Source: Chaunax sp. Z400 (taxonomy: Eukaryota > Chordata > Actinopteri > Lophiiformes > Chaunacidae). Taken from it: 64,000 nucleotides of DNA. Positions 48,090 to 60,500 of this stretch are shown one piece after another. The notes below the pieces were generated by a model. The model was not told where the DNA came from. It saw nothing but the letters and a program-made list of their open reading frames with translations, and did no database searches. Positions within the stretch are counted from its first letter, which is position 1. Every line of letters begins with the position of its first letter. The DNA is taken from assembly GCA_037577475.1 (NCBI GenBank), contig CM075197.1:13963018-14027017 (forward strand). Direction: 5' to 3'. The position numbers and the translations under genes are program-made.

Positions 48090-50498
48090 TTTTTAATCAC
48101 TCTTATTCATAAACTACACATGTATTTCCACATGCAGGCTTAAACAGTGTGAACCATGTACGTGGGAGCGCACCATTGTAATCTAAATGACTGAGGATGA
48201 TGATTTTGTTCTCGGTCTGTGAAGGTACTGACTGAAGCACTGTACGCTTCTCCAATAACAAACAAGCCATCTATAGCTGGAAAATGACACACACACGTTC
48301 ACATTTATTGAAAAGTTCTACTGCCTGCTTGACAGTCTTTCCATCACCAATGAGTCTTAATCAATTTTGTTGTCGCTCTACTAGAGCAAGTAAATCCAGT
48401 CTCTGCGTTCTGTCCTTAGTAACTAATCTGTGGTGCGTCTCTGCTCTCAGCGGGGTCTCCTCAGGTCATGTCTTTTTGTAACCGCCACTCCTGCTTCAGT
48501 AGTTTGGTCAAGGGTCCTGGAGATGGATGTCTCTTGTCTTTCTGACTCTGATAAGTACATTTTATGTTCTCATACATTTCATATCCACACATTGAAATAA
48601 ATGCAGGAAAACATTTTCCTCTATTAGATTGATTGATTGATAGATTGATGCACTGTTTTGTTTTGTTTTTTGCTTTCTTCATTTTGAGCCATGACAGTAA
48701 TCTGAAGTTTCCCTTAATGCCTTAAGTTCCTATTTATGTAACAGTCTGTGATGTCAACTACTCATTAGATAATATAATTGTGCAACAGGTTGCATGCACA
48801 TGTCCTTGCTTGCTTGGTGTGCTGGCTGCAAACTTATCTATGGCTCATACTGTCTCTTTTGAATTGCACTCATGCAAAAGACCCCATCAGATCTTCTGAA
48901 TTTGGATACTTGACCATACACCTATAAACTGGCTTAAATGCACAGACAAACCAACAGGCCATCCATTATGTCATCCACATAAGTAAAATATGAATGCACT
49001 TTCAAACTTGCACTTTTACTGGACCCTTGTTAAAATCCAAACCAGTTCAACAAAAACAATCAAACTAAAACAACACCAAGTTCCCATCCCTTGTGTCTGT
49101 CTTATGTAAACTACAAGAGTATTTCTGTTCTCTCAAGCCTGACAACTCAATTACATAACACTTGCTGTGGTTCGTCTGAAGGCGTGCATACTACAGTATG
49201 ACTCAACTTGCTTAATCAAACTTTCCACAGACACATCCTCACATCATACATGGGCGAAAAACATCTGGTCGGGACAACCGGTGCTTTCTCAATTCACGGG
49301 AGAAGAAACTCTCAGGAACAGCATGTGTAAATCCTAGATAGAGAGGATCTGAGTATATACAGTATAGTGTGAAAGAAGAAATGATCAATGTCCAAGAACA
49401 TCTGCAATGGTTTACATTTTACAATTTGTGTAGCAAAAAATCCAATCCTCAATACACAATATCCACTACAATATGTGTAGATGAGATTTGCATCATCATC
49501 ATCATCATTTATTGACAATAAATTCGTACATGACCTGTAAATGAAAATCTGTCTTGAAAACCTCTTTTCCCAGACAAAATAAAAAGAAATGGTTAAAACA
49601 TGGTTAAATGAGAGAATTTCAGACCATATTTTTCCTAAAATATGCTTAATGTATTTATTTTAATTACTGTGTTGTCATTGCCCCTCATGTGAGTTATTAA
49701 GGATTATACTGTAAGGGTCTTGAAAATGTATTTTTGCAAGTATTAGATGACATGATATTTACTCTCCCTCAGTGTTCTCGAATTTGAAACAAAACCACAT
49801 TACTGAACAGGCCTCTTCTTCTTCTATGGTATTTACCATATGTGGAAAATAGGTACAATATGAGCTTGAAAGCAATAAATCAGTTGTCCTTATTATTCCT
49901 ATGTGGAAAGGCTGCCTCCTTCTGGCCATTGGGATATTTTTTTAATTTTTTTTATATTTGTTGTTTTCAAAGTTCTTTAACTCGAGTGCCAACATATACT
50001 TTCAGATCTTTACTCATATCAAACAAAAACTGATGTCTGCCTCTCCAGTTATATATTTATGGATCAGTGGATTTTTTCATATTTAGGATTTTTGCAGCAT
50101 GAAAACCTACAAATTCTGGACTTTTCAGAGAAGACAGTTGCCCATAGGCCCACTAAAAACAGCTTTGTACAGAAAAAAAAACACAAAAACAAAAACAAAC
50201 AAAAAAAATGCGCTAGGTTGGAGAATAAATATAGTCTAATATACCTATTTCTTAATACTTAAATGTCGCGATCATTGGCTCATTTCTTTTATTTTTTTTT
50301 AAATTTCATATTTCACCATTTCCAAACACTGACTTTGTTTGGTTCTCATCAATATCCAATCCATCCTGGAAGCTCAATTTGTTTGACAACCGGCCCCAAA
50401 ATGTGAGCAGTTGTGGATCGATTAGGATTAAAATAACCCATCAGTCACTTCAGTCCTGACCTACAGCAGCCGGCACAGATCAGGCACTGATAGTTTCT
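48090..50498. other. Intergenic, no gene seen
   Basis: AT-rich sequence downstream of the minus-strand Ig gene, whose 3' UTR must start at 50498. No poly(A) signal could be assigned with confidence, and no repeat with clear ends was seen. Confidence 0.4.
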
Positions 50499-51877
50499 TT
50501 ATCTCACAAATGTCACCATCATGATTCCCACCATTACAAAGATCCAAGGCAGTTTGACCATGTCTCCCGATGACTTCTGTGCCTTAGCAATGTGTAGCTT
50601 CCGATTGGTGAGGTACTTCCCCACAGATGGTATCCACAGTGAGCATGTGAAAGGCTGGCTCGAGTTTCCTTTCTGTACATCTATGGTGCTGCAGACTTTG
50701 TATCGTCCATGCTGGTCCTCCTCTTCCCCAGGGCTGGCAGAGTCTGTTAGGTTAACCTCATTTTGGAGCCAGTGGATGCTGCCACTGGGGTAAACTCCAC
50801 TGAACCAACAATTAGCGTGAGACCCGTTGATGGAGGAGTTAGAATGTTCCAAGCAGTCTGTAAAAATCAAGGAATTTTAGAAAGGTAAAAGAAGGTAACA
50901 ATCAAAAGTGTTAAAAAACCATGTTAACTCACCTTGAACGGTAACAACAGTTGTGACAGACTTTACCCCATGTGTGGTGCGCAGTTTGCAGAGGTATTTT
51001 CCCTGGTCGAACGGCATCACGTTGAGGAGAGTCATAGTGAGTCTGTGATAGTTAGTCTCTGCAGAATCACACAGAATCTCAGGGTCAGCTTGGTGGTGTC
51101 CATAATGACACGTTTTATTTCTCCCGAGCCAGACAAATAATTTAATATCCAACTGGTGTGGTGAGGTGTCACATGTCAGTGTCACGTTTTCTCCACACCG
51201 CGCTGTCACCTCAGAAGCAGCCTGAAGCTCCACACTTTCACTGACTGAATCACAAGAGAGAGGAATGTCTGGGTTAAAGAACATAACATGTTGCGATGAA
51301 GAATTCCTGCAGAAAATATAGCCACTTTTATTTAATTATCATTTCTTATTCTAGTGTCAACATAGCTCTGACTATGAGGACAGTAAACACATGGCGTGTT
51401 CAGGCAGAGAAATAAGAAGTGTGAAGCAGGAGAGTGGTGAGAGGGCATCAGTCATTTTAAACCCAGAATGGGCTGGGGCTTGCTGGTTAGCAGGCTAAGT
51501 TCAGTACCTCTGTAACACACTACATATATATGTCATATTTTGTCACATTCTGTTAAGAAATGTTGTTAATTTATTAAATGTTTTGAATAAAAAATTCTTG
51601 CATCATAATAGAGAGATGATTTACCGTAAATACAAGAGAAGCTGACTGAAAAATCAGTGTCAGACTGCACAACTGAAAGTGTCTTGTTTGCATTTTCCCT
51701 AGGTGCACCCTCCACAAGCCAGAGTCATTTCACAAGAATATTTTGATAAGCGTGTCTTTTCATGCACAAACAAAAAGCCTCACCGGCGATGCTGATTGCC
51801 GAAGTGAACCAGATGATGGAAACCCAGCCATAAATATGTCGCGTCCTCACATCGGAAAAGAAATTCATCGCTTTCAT
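50499..51877 (-). CDS. B7/butyrophilin-like membrane protein with V-type and C-type Ig domains
   Basis: Coding exons on the minus strand: 51877-51784 (94 nt), 51244-50933 (312 nt) and 50857-50499 (359 nt, stop TAA). Each junction is phase 1, the rule for Ig-domain exons, giving 254 aa. Residues 1-31 form a signal peptide with hydrophobic GWVSIIWFTSAISIA. Domain 1 (about 32-135) is V-like, with C56, W70 and the DQGKYLC motif (C117). Domain 2 (about 136-228) has C152, W165 and C207. Several N-glycosylation sequons (NVT, NKT, NSS, NGS, NLT) are visible. Residues 238-253 are a membrane segment followed by a single Arg, so there is almost no cytoplasmic tail; a GPI signal is the alternative. The layout fits teleost B7-family or butyrophilin-like co-signalling ligands on immune cells. 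I cannot assign a named member. Confidence 0.8.
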
Positions 51878-51992
51878 CTGTAGTAAAGTGAATAAATAAA
51901 TGAATTTATCTGATTAGATGAGCCAGATAAAAGCCTAAAAGCCACAAACTAGTGTCTCATCATGAGGTTGAAAGAAGCTGGTCAATACTCAC

Positions 51993-52092
51993 CAGAGGGA
52001 TCTCCTGACGCACAGCTAAGAAATGTTTCTCATCTAGTGTGGATTTCTGGGGAGCTAAAGTTTACTCAGCCTCAGCTTTCTAAGAGAAACTT
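51993..52092 (-). other. Probable 5' UTR exon of the Ig-domain gene
   Basis: The minus strand shows CCCTCTG followed by GTGAGTATTG, a strong donor at 51992. The coding exon at 51877 starts with the ATG directly after a CTACAG acceptor, so a noncoding first exon is required. The upstream limit is approximate. Confidence 0.5.
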
Positions 52093-52173
52093 CATGTAGT
52101 GTCAGGTTTTCACTTGAGCGTGATGAAACATGTCGAGGAACGGATGAGTGAGAAACATGAGGAAGAGCCAAGA

Positions 52174-52183
52174 TTTCGTTTTC
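52174..52183 (-). promoter_or_regulatory. IRF/ISRE-like motif above the Ig-domain gene
   Basis: The minus strand reads GAAAACGAAA, matching the GAAANNGAAA core of interferon-stimulated response elements. It lies roughly 80-100 bp above the presumed first exon of the Ig gene. Interferon control would suit a co-signalling ligand but is not shown. Confidence 0.45.
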
Positions 52184-52439
52184 TGCCTCCTTCGTTCAAA
52201 CCTCATGGGAAGAAAATAACCTCGGGATTATTTGATACTAGCCATTCACATATACATTTATTTATTTGTTTATTTTTTGCAAAATTAGCTCTACTTTCCT
52301 GATTCATGAATATTCATGAATTTTTTTTTTAGATTACACTTAAATCTGGATGAAAACATTATTATTATTGTATTTTACAGAATCATAAGAGACATCAAAC
52401 ATTTATTTAGAAAATATAAATCTATTGATATGCTAAATA

Positions 52440-52444
<5 letters not shown>

Positions 52445-52487
<43 letters not shown>
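52445..52487. repeat. (GA)n microsatellite
   Basis: About 21 GA units. Confidence 0.95.
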
Positions 52488-52488
<1 letters not shown>

Positions 52489-52489
52489 A

Positions 52490-55400
52490 GTTCTTGTGTC
52501 ATGCTTCGGTTCCAGGAAAAGAGTTGTGGTTTTTTTTCACCAGCATTTTCTCCAAAAAGAGTGATTTTGGTGTTTAACATTTTAAGACTGTTCATAATAA
52601 CAATAAATCACATTCATTCATATTTGTCACTGAATTATTACAACTCTGACTTATCCCTGCCAGGAACATGTAGCTGACATGATGCAGATTCAAACTCACT
52701 CAAATGGATTTCATTTATCTTTGAAAGGTAAGAATTACATCTAGACAAAAAAAAAATTGATCTTCCATTATGGAAAGTTCTATATTTTTTTGATAACTGA
52801 TGAACTACTTATAATAAACACATGAATATAAATGCCAGGAGTAGGTTTTCAGGGTCAAGTTTGGTGGTATTACTTAATTTACCATGAGTAAAGCAATGTC
52901 ATCATGTTACACCTCTGATGAACAATTATTACAGGGTTTCGTTTGACACATGCCTGGAAACTAATTCCCAGTTGTTCAGGGATTAGTGACTTTGACATGA
53001 GAGGTATGGGTTGTCTGAGTTCTTTCTAGTTCTTATTATAACTACAACGACAAATGACAACACAGCCCTTTTAGATTTGACTGTTTATTCTGATACTTGG
53101 CATGAGTCACATTGTAAACAAACTGTTGAACAGCAGTTTATTTGTTTCAAATTTGGAGAAACTTAATAACTATTGATTCAACTCTGACTCACTCAAGTCA
53201 CCTGAATCTCTCTGGAGGGAGATTCCAACACGTTATGACATTACCTCAGGGCATGCTGGGAAAATTGAGCTTCAGAATGACTTAACGACAGTTTTGGAAG
53301 ATAAACATGACATTTGAGTTTGTTAAATAAACTTCGTAGACAATGAATCTTCCTTGTAACCCAGAGATGCATTATTGTTTGTTCGAGATCAAGTTCTGCT
53401 GTGTGCTGATGTTTTCTTCAGGGAGCAAAGATTTTTTTCAATGTGGCTGAGTTTTCCTGAGTTGAGTTTCTTGAGTTCAGCAGTGAAGCACGTAGTTAAA
53501 TAGACAAGATTTACAGTACAGTGTGATTTCCAAAAATCCTGTTGGCTACATGTTATTTTGCTCTCCTGCTGAGAAAAAAAAGAGGAAGATTGAAATGATG
53601 ATTTGATGATGATTTTAAATGATTTGATTTCCAATCGTGAATCTCAGCAACAGTTGCACTCAAAACTAGATTGACTTTTCACCACTTTGACCCTCTCCGT
53701 TTAAAACCGCAGGCATGTCCCACCCACATTCTATATTTTTAAATTAATTGATTTAAAAAAAAAAAGAAGCTGCCTACAAGCAACAGACAAGATACAAGGA
53801 AGTATCTATGGGATTTATCGGAAACCCCCTGATGGAGGAGAAAGAAAAGTATTTTTCAACTGAAGAAAAATAGGCAAGAACCAGCAGATCGACTGGTTGG
53901 AGCAAAGAAAATAAGAACATACTGGCAAACACCACCGAGACAGTGTCATGTCTAGACACACAGACGATGAATGAACAAATGAACAAATGAGGAGCTGCTG
54001 GGAAATAAGGCAACAGGTCACGTGTGATTAGTGAAGAGCCACATGTGTGCAGGACAGGTTGTGCTCTGACGACACCTGGTGGACAGGTAGAGGAATGGCT
54101 AAACAAGTACAGCCGGAGTCAAGACCGAGACATTGAAAAAGGGATGTGAAACACTGTTTAATTTCAGTGTTTTTCAGTCTGCCAGCACTGGTGTGCCAAA
54201 TGAAAGAAACGGTGGATTTGTATATCCACTGTGCAGCACAGAATGAAAGCCAAACAAAGGCAGGTGCTGTCTTAGAATCCTTACAAGCTCTTTTCCTTTT
54301 AAGTCCTGCAAACCTGGAGATATCAGTTCACCTTCATCCAAGGTTGTCTGTAGTTTTATGCTTTCCCATTTTCATATGATATTGTATAAATCATAATAAT
54401 GACACTGTTTACAATCTTAAATCTTATATTTGAGATTAACAGCCATGTGATGGCAGATAGACACAGTTTGAAGACTTCATGCAGTAGTACAGTGACTGTA
54501 AAGATGTGTCTAAGGAAAAAAATTAAATGAATTATGAATTATGCAACCCAATTTCATGGTATGGATGCCACTTAAATATACAAAGTGTTGTATTTCTGAC
54601 TTTAATTAGTGAAACTATAACAATTAAAGTTAATTTAAAAAAAGTTAAGCTAGTTAACTATAAAAAAAAAACAATGGATAAATGGCTGAAATGGTTACCT
54701 TATGAGTGAAATGATGATACAAGCTAGTTAGTTAGCTAACTAAAGTATTGGATTAACCATTTAAATTGTTAATTTGGAATCATGTAATGGATAAAGTGTG
54801 TAAATGTCCAGCTTTTGATAAACTTGAAAAATAACTACACTTTTATGTAAAAATAATGAACATGGTGTCAGCTGAAACAACATGGGGTCAATGAGTTAAT
54901 CTGTAAGAGGCTGTTAGAGCAGAAACTATAATATCATTGCAGTTCAAAAATGAACAAAATATACTTCATAGGAAACTTAGAAATCAACCATCAAACTAGT
55001 ATCTTGATTGTCATTATAATAATTCCCAAACCACTTGGTTATTTTACTGATTGTAATCCTTTTTTTTTTTTTGCATTATGTGAAAGTTTATGGCAGGTTT
55101 TCATCCTCCATAGTGAGCTCAGTTTGTAGATATCAGTAGTTTCTCCGTCTGACAGCAACTATGATCGCAGTCAAGACCAGTGGTTGGCATTGGTGACAAC
55201 TTTTTTGAAAAATATTTGTTATTTGTCTTGTAGCTGGTGTAAAGGAAGCTCGACAAATAAAGAATGTGATGTGGGCAGAAGTACTGTGAACTGCCCTGTT
55301 TAGGATTCAGTCCAAGATTTTCTCCCACGTTCTCGGCAGACAAACGATAGTAAAAACACTAGATGCAATAAAGACTTAGTATAACTGGAATTTATTTCTA

Positions 55401-56970
55401 TTGTGATCTAAAATGTGGTACTCAGTACATTTCAACTTCCCTTCCATTTTGTAACTCATGAGCCTTCATTTTCCATTCCTGCTTTTCCCAGATGTATATT
55501 TCCCTGTTAAATACAAATACGGCGTTAAGTGTAAAGGTAATACTTTTAAGAGTTCTTTGTCCTTGGGCTTCTGCTTCTACTTCTGCGAATGCTCAGTAAA
55601 GCAGAGAGAGTCCAAATCAAACAGAGGGAGGGAGAAACTCAGGAGACAAGAAGAGGAACAGTGAGGCTGTGTCTGACAGAGAGATAACAAATATCGTAGA
55701 TAGTGGAGTGGCGAGGAAGAATTATTAAAAAAAAAATAAAGGCGATGAAAAAGAGGTCGTGAGAGAGAAAAGAAGATAATGTTTGAGAAACATCCTGAGA
55801 GGACGCTGCTGGTGTTTTTGTCCTTAATGGGTATGATGGGTATGATGATGAAGGGTGATGAAGACCAGTCATCTTGTCATTAGACAGTGAGGGAATATGA
55901 TCCGGAATCTGACCAGTGGTGCATTCTCAATGTTATAATGTCAGCAGAGCCATTGTCCCTGGTCTTTGGTCCAAGAGGCAGTATCAGCAAGCAGAGCCAG
56001 GGTCCAACTTATAAGAGAGAAAACAGTTACCATGGCAGCAGAGGATGCTGCCACTTCCTGTCCATTGGGCCGACACTGCATGTAGCCTTGGCTGTTGTTT
56101 TTTCTTTTCTTTTTTTTTTAAAAAGTCATTTGATGTTAACTCTTTCCCTGATTTACATGCACATGTTATGCTGAAGTCAATTCACATTTTTTTTTGTTAT
56201 ATTGTTGACTGTTAATCTAATTCTTCTTATATTATCAGCAAGTGCGGTGGCCTGTCATTAATATAGGCTAGACCACGCAGACTGGAACAGTGATAGTCTT
56301 TTTTATATGCCGGACCAAACTCAAAGCCCTGTAGCCATAATTTACACGGTAGACTACACCCTATTAAAACACATTTAAATCTGGTAGTTCTGGATTTCTA
56401 CACACACAAAAACTCATCGATTCCAACACCCAAATACGTCTGAATTCTGTTTTTTCATCACCAATCTTCCATTATTCCTTGAGAAATTAAAGAAAATGTC
56501 AAACAAACACCCTAACATGCAAAGATAAATAAAGTGAGATGTGTGTTCCCTATGAAAACAGGATACCATCGCTTTTGGTCGGTGCATTCTGTGTTCTGTC
56601 CGCTGGGTGTCGCTGCTGACCTGCTTCCTGCTGTCTACTGGGTCCCAGTCGGAGCTGTCCATTGTGCTGAAATGTGTTCCCCTTACACCTTACATTGAAG
56701 AATAAATGAACAATAATACGTTTAAATATGTGCTCGTGGTCCTTACTGGCATAGATTATATTGGTTGATTTAAATTGTGATGCATTCTGTTGATCTCATG
56801 ACCATTTGATTAGATTTCTGAGTTCCATGCAGCTCACGTCATGATGAATAGTTCACTATTATTAGTCTAATCCCAAAACGCGCATGTGCGTTTCTGATTA
56901 TTTCTTATGTTTTCATTAATGGTCTGATTTCTTCAAAAAAAACAAACAGATTATTTTCGTTGTCCAGTTT
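52490..56970. other. Intergenic, no gene seen
   Basis: Between the divergent Ig gene (minus) and mgat5b (plus). Short open frames only. No repeats with recognisable ends were noticed. Confidence 0.4.
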
Positions 56971-56974
56971 GAGT

Positions 56975-57398
56975 CGTTAGATGGCGCTATCGGTAAACGA
57001 GCCGCAGCGAAAAGAGCTGTTCGAGAGGAGAGTCGATCAATTTCAAGGAATTAAAACAGCCCCCGTGTTACTGCGCATGACGCCTCTGTAGCTCCAGGAC
57101 TTTAAACAGGGATAGGCATGCGATGAACAATTATTAAAGGGCAGCCGCTACATTTTTGGTGCCTATTTATTCGTCTGCAGATTCTGAAAGGAGGATTATC
57201 GACCCGTTGCTTGCAGGACGTTGCTGAAGTTGTTCACACACGCAGGCACAGCAGAGAGCTGTCGGTGTAGGAAGTTGCCCGTTTTCATCACAGTCACATC
57301 AGTCGAAGCTCAGATCGAAAGTTGCGGTTTTCACGCTGGCCGCCACTCAAGACTTGCACGATGTTAACGACACCTGACGCTTTCTACGTGTGCGCGAA
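56975..57398 (+). promoter_or_regulatory. mgat5b promoter and 5' UTR, CpG-rich
   Basis: CpG density rises sharply from about 56975 (GGCGCTATCGGTAAACGAGC) to the start codon. ACTGCGCATGACGCC at about 57070-57084 contains an NRF1-like half-palindrome (TGCGCATG). No TATA box is seen. This fits a CpG-island type promoter. The transcription start is not determined. Confidence 0.5.
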
Positions 57399-57402
57399 AT
57401 GA
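57361..57402 (+). promoter_or_regulatory. Upstream ORF overlapping the mgat5b start
   Basis: ATG at 57361 opens MLTTPDAFYVCAK and stops at TGA 57400-57402. That stop overlaps the mgat5b ATG (57399-57401) as ATGA. If the transcript includes this ATG, the uORF would reduce or condition mgat5b translation through termination-reinitiation or leaky scanning. Confidence 0.55.
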
Positions 57403-59787
57403 CTGCAACCGGCAGCGACCTTTTCATTATGATGAGGAGATGTCTTCTCACTTTCAAACCATTCAGGTGAGAGCATGAAACCTTTTCACCGTTTCACCGA
57501 CATGCAAAATGCGCACAGTGGATTATGCTTCCATTGCCTGATTCCATACGTCGTGACGATTCACGAAAAGTTGTAGAATGAATGAATGAAAGAGGAAAAA
57601 AAACAAAACAACCAAAACATCATTGGTCGCTATCCAGTCGCCAGGAGAACCTTTTTACGCTGATGCATTAGATGATGTCACAGTACAGTGGTTATTTTCT
57701 AAAAGTCCTGCTGGTTCATACCACTGGTATTAATTGGAACTATTTGATGCCCGCTGGGCAACAATTAGCGTTTGCTTACGCAGCTGAAAGTTTCACCAGC
57801 AGCAGCTGGAGACGAGTGAAAGCAAATCAAGCGGCTATAAACTCACTAAGACGACCGCGTTTGACCACATAGGCAAGTGTTTCCCCCCCCAAATTTAACA
57901 CAAAATGCTACTTTTACTGACTACTGCGCGCTCAAAATTATTCAGCACCTTAATGACAAGCGTTTCCGCTACTTTGTAGAGACCCTTCACTACTATGACC
58001 TGCTACATGATGCATAGGCACTAGTTCATGGGGAATCTTAGCCCATTCCTCGTGGACAAATGCCAACAGTTCTGTAATATAATAATAATATAGTTTAAGT
58101 GCTGCAGGGATTTTCTATGGTATTCAAGTCAGGCGACTGTGACGGCTACTCTAGGACGATCCAGGGTTTCTGAAACCAATGGTGGACTTTGACCTTTTTC
58201 TGGTGCCCAGGCTTCACCTTCCTCACAGATAGTGAGACGTTTTCCTCTAGGCTTTCCTGATACTTGATGGAATCTATCTTACCCTCTATATACTGCAGGT
58301 TTCAAGTGCCCAAGGAAGCAAAGCAGCTCCAGCAGTGATGTGCGTCTTGGAGTTCGGGCACGGAGCCCTAATGTAAATTTAGGCCTTGACAGAAAAAAAA
58401 AAACAAAAAAAAACGTTGGGACTCCACTGTTAAAATAAATCTGTGAAGGTTGGCAGTGATTTAACAACATCTGATTTGCAAATGCGTGCTTTTGAGAGGG
58501 ACGATATTCAGGGGGTCGAATCATTTTGAGATCGCTGTAGTCATTAAAATTAACACTTTGTGTTGAATTTGGAAAAAAAATAAAATAAATCTGTTGGCTT
58601 GAGTCATTTAAATTGTCCTTGTGGAATATGGTCATTACAAAAAGCTGATAAATTGTGCATTTTGGCCAATAAACATCCAATGAGGGTTGAACAATTTTGC
58701 TTCAAACTAAGCTCAGGGCGTCATTAACATGAAGAAACAGGTAGCAGTATAGTTGTGATGACGCCCAGTGCAGCACAGACAGCCTTTCAGGCATAACGTT
58801 CCCTTATACTCTACAGCTCTCTGAGTAAATACGGTCGTGGTACTGCATTATGCTCTGCCAGGGCTCCAGATGGGATTTAACATCCCAATGAGCAACTCAC
58901 ATGTTCATTCTGTGCAGTTCACTGGATGGCACTCTGAGGTCTTTCTACTAAATCATAGGCACAATACTTGTGTTTTCTCACACACTGCGCGTGCTTCCCT
59001 GAACATCAATGCCCAGTCTTCACCTTTTGCTTTGCAGACTGGATCGTGACACGGCGCCATCAGTCACTCAGTCTCTAGATGAGTGTCTGCAGCCTTTCTG
59101 TTGTTAGTTTTATGCCTTACAAATCCAAGAAAGGAAGCGGAGGTGTACAGAATGAGCGAGTAACAATCTGTCCTGCAGTATAAATTCCTCAGCGCTGCTC
59201 CTGGAATGTGCAGACAAGTCAGTTTTGATCAAACCGGATCTGTTTAAAGCTGGAGAACTCGAGCAACGTTCAACGCGCTCTCCAAAACATAGCCGTTCGC
59301 CTGTAATTTAATGCTATTATTTCAGATGCGGGCTCACTGAGCACGGCACTGAGCACAGCGTGATTCAGAAAGCTCATCCATGTCGCGGTTCATTTCAGTT
59401 TGCACAGTGAAGCGAGTACACAACGCATATCTGTGGGCCGATTGGTACAAAATGAGCTTCGGAGGGCAAGTCCACCCTCCCTAAAACCTCACACAGAACT
59501 TAGAGCGGTGTTATCTCAAAGAGTGATCTCTCTGCACACATGCCTCACTTAATTATTCATTTCTGCTACTGCCTCGTTCTGTGTCTGTGCACTTGTGTTT
59601 GTCTGCCTCATGAGCTCTAACTTTGTCATGCTCTTGTGTCACGTAATCACCCTTTTTGTCCTTCTTGTCTGTAGGATTTTTGTGGTGGGGATTGGCTTCT
59701 TCAGCCTCTGCTTCCTAATGACCTCTCTCGGGGGCCAGTTCTCGGCCAAGAGACCCGGAGATTCCCCCTTCACAGTGCGAGCTGAAG
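57399..59787 (+). CDS. mgat5b: MGAT5B N-terminus (first two coding exons; gene continues past window)
   Basis: Exon 1 is 57399-57466 (GTGAGA donor) and exon 2 59675-59787 (CTGTAG acceptor, GTAAGC donor). They join in phase to 60 codons plus 1 nt. MGAT5B (GnT-IX/GnT-Vb) is a Golgi type II membrane enzyme adding beta-1,6-linked N-acetylglucosamine to mannose in N-glycans and brain O-mannosyl glycans. Recognition comes from the short basic cytoplasmic segment IMMRRCLLTFKPFR followed by the signal anchor IFVVGIGFFSLCFLMTSLGG (24-43) and QFSAKRPGDSPFTVRAE, closely matching the mammalian N-terminus. The lumenal catalytic domain is not in this window, and I found no third exon before 64000. Human MGAT5B is in the same 17q25 region as CYGB and PRPSAP1. 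Intron 1 contains a Tc1-like relic. Confidence 0.9.
57880..58700 (-). mobile_element. Tc1-like transposon relic, copy 2 (mgat5b intron 1)
   Basis: Read on the minus strand, it shares long stretches with 18430-19535, for example TGTCCACGAGGAATGGGCTA and TACAAAGTAGCGGAAACGCT (copy 1: CATGAGGAATGGGCTAAGAT, TACAAAGTAGAAGAGATGCT). Terminal-repeat sequence is present on both sides in inverted orientation: about 57890-57960, and 58510-58700 ending TGAGGGTTGAACAATTTTGC. Most of the transposase is deleted, so this is a non-autonomous remnant. Confidence 0.75.
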
Positions 59788-60164
59788 GTAAGCGTGCACT
59801 TGCATGTCATTGCTGCTTGGTCGCTTGTGACAACGGTGGCTGTGCCCTGTGCTGGTAATGAACAGGCTGGGAACATGCTGAGAGCTCAGTGGGGCTTCCT
59901 TGATTGCCACCAGCGGGCTGACAGACCCGTTCACTTTATTCATCAGGAGCGCGTCGGGAGGGACTGCTGCCTGGTGAAGCTCCTCTCTCCTCTGATCTAC
60001 ACTTAAATCTTTATTCTTTTTTTTTTACAGCTACTTTCATATCTGCTCAGTGACCATATGACATGACCACATATCTAGTAGTTTTCCAGTGGCTGAAATT
60101 TTGTTGAGGCTGAGATGGGTTTAACGTTAGTTTTTGTCAATATTTACATGTCGATTATTACCTT

Positions 60165-60500
60165 TGCCAAGGGAGGAGGTTATGTTGTTTTGCCGGCGTT
60201 GGTTTGTTGGTTTGTTAACAGGATAAAAAAAAAAAAGAAAAAAGGAATGGATGGATTTTGATGAAATTTTCAGGGGATTTTCCGGAGTGGCCCAAGGAAG
60301 AATCGATTCGATTTTGGTGGTGATCCGGATCACCGTCTGGATCCAGGAATTTTTAATTAATGTTTTATTAATATAGGATTAAACTGTCAAGTAATGGATG
60401 GATTTTGATGAAATTTTCACGAGATGTCGGAAGTGACCCACGGAAGAATTGATTCGATTTTGGTGGTGATCCGGATCACCGTCTGGATCCGAATTGTTTA
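60165..60500 (+). repeat. Dispersed repeat with internal tandem duplication (mgat5b intron 2)
   Basis: A unit of about 135 bp occurs twice, each with GGATGGATTTTGATGAAATT, then a GAAGAAT block, then GATTCGATTTTGGTGGTGAT followed by CCGGATCACCGTCTGGATCC. The first copy is led by CTTTGCCAAGGGAGGAGGTT. GGTGATCCGGATCACCG contains a perfect palindrome, CGGTGATCC/GGATCACCG-like, in both copies. Class unknown. Confidence 0.6.
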
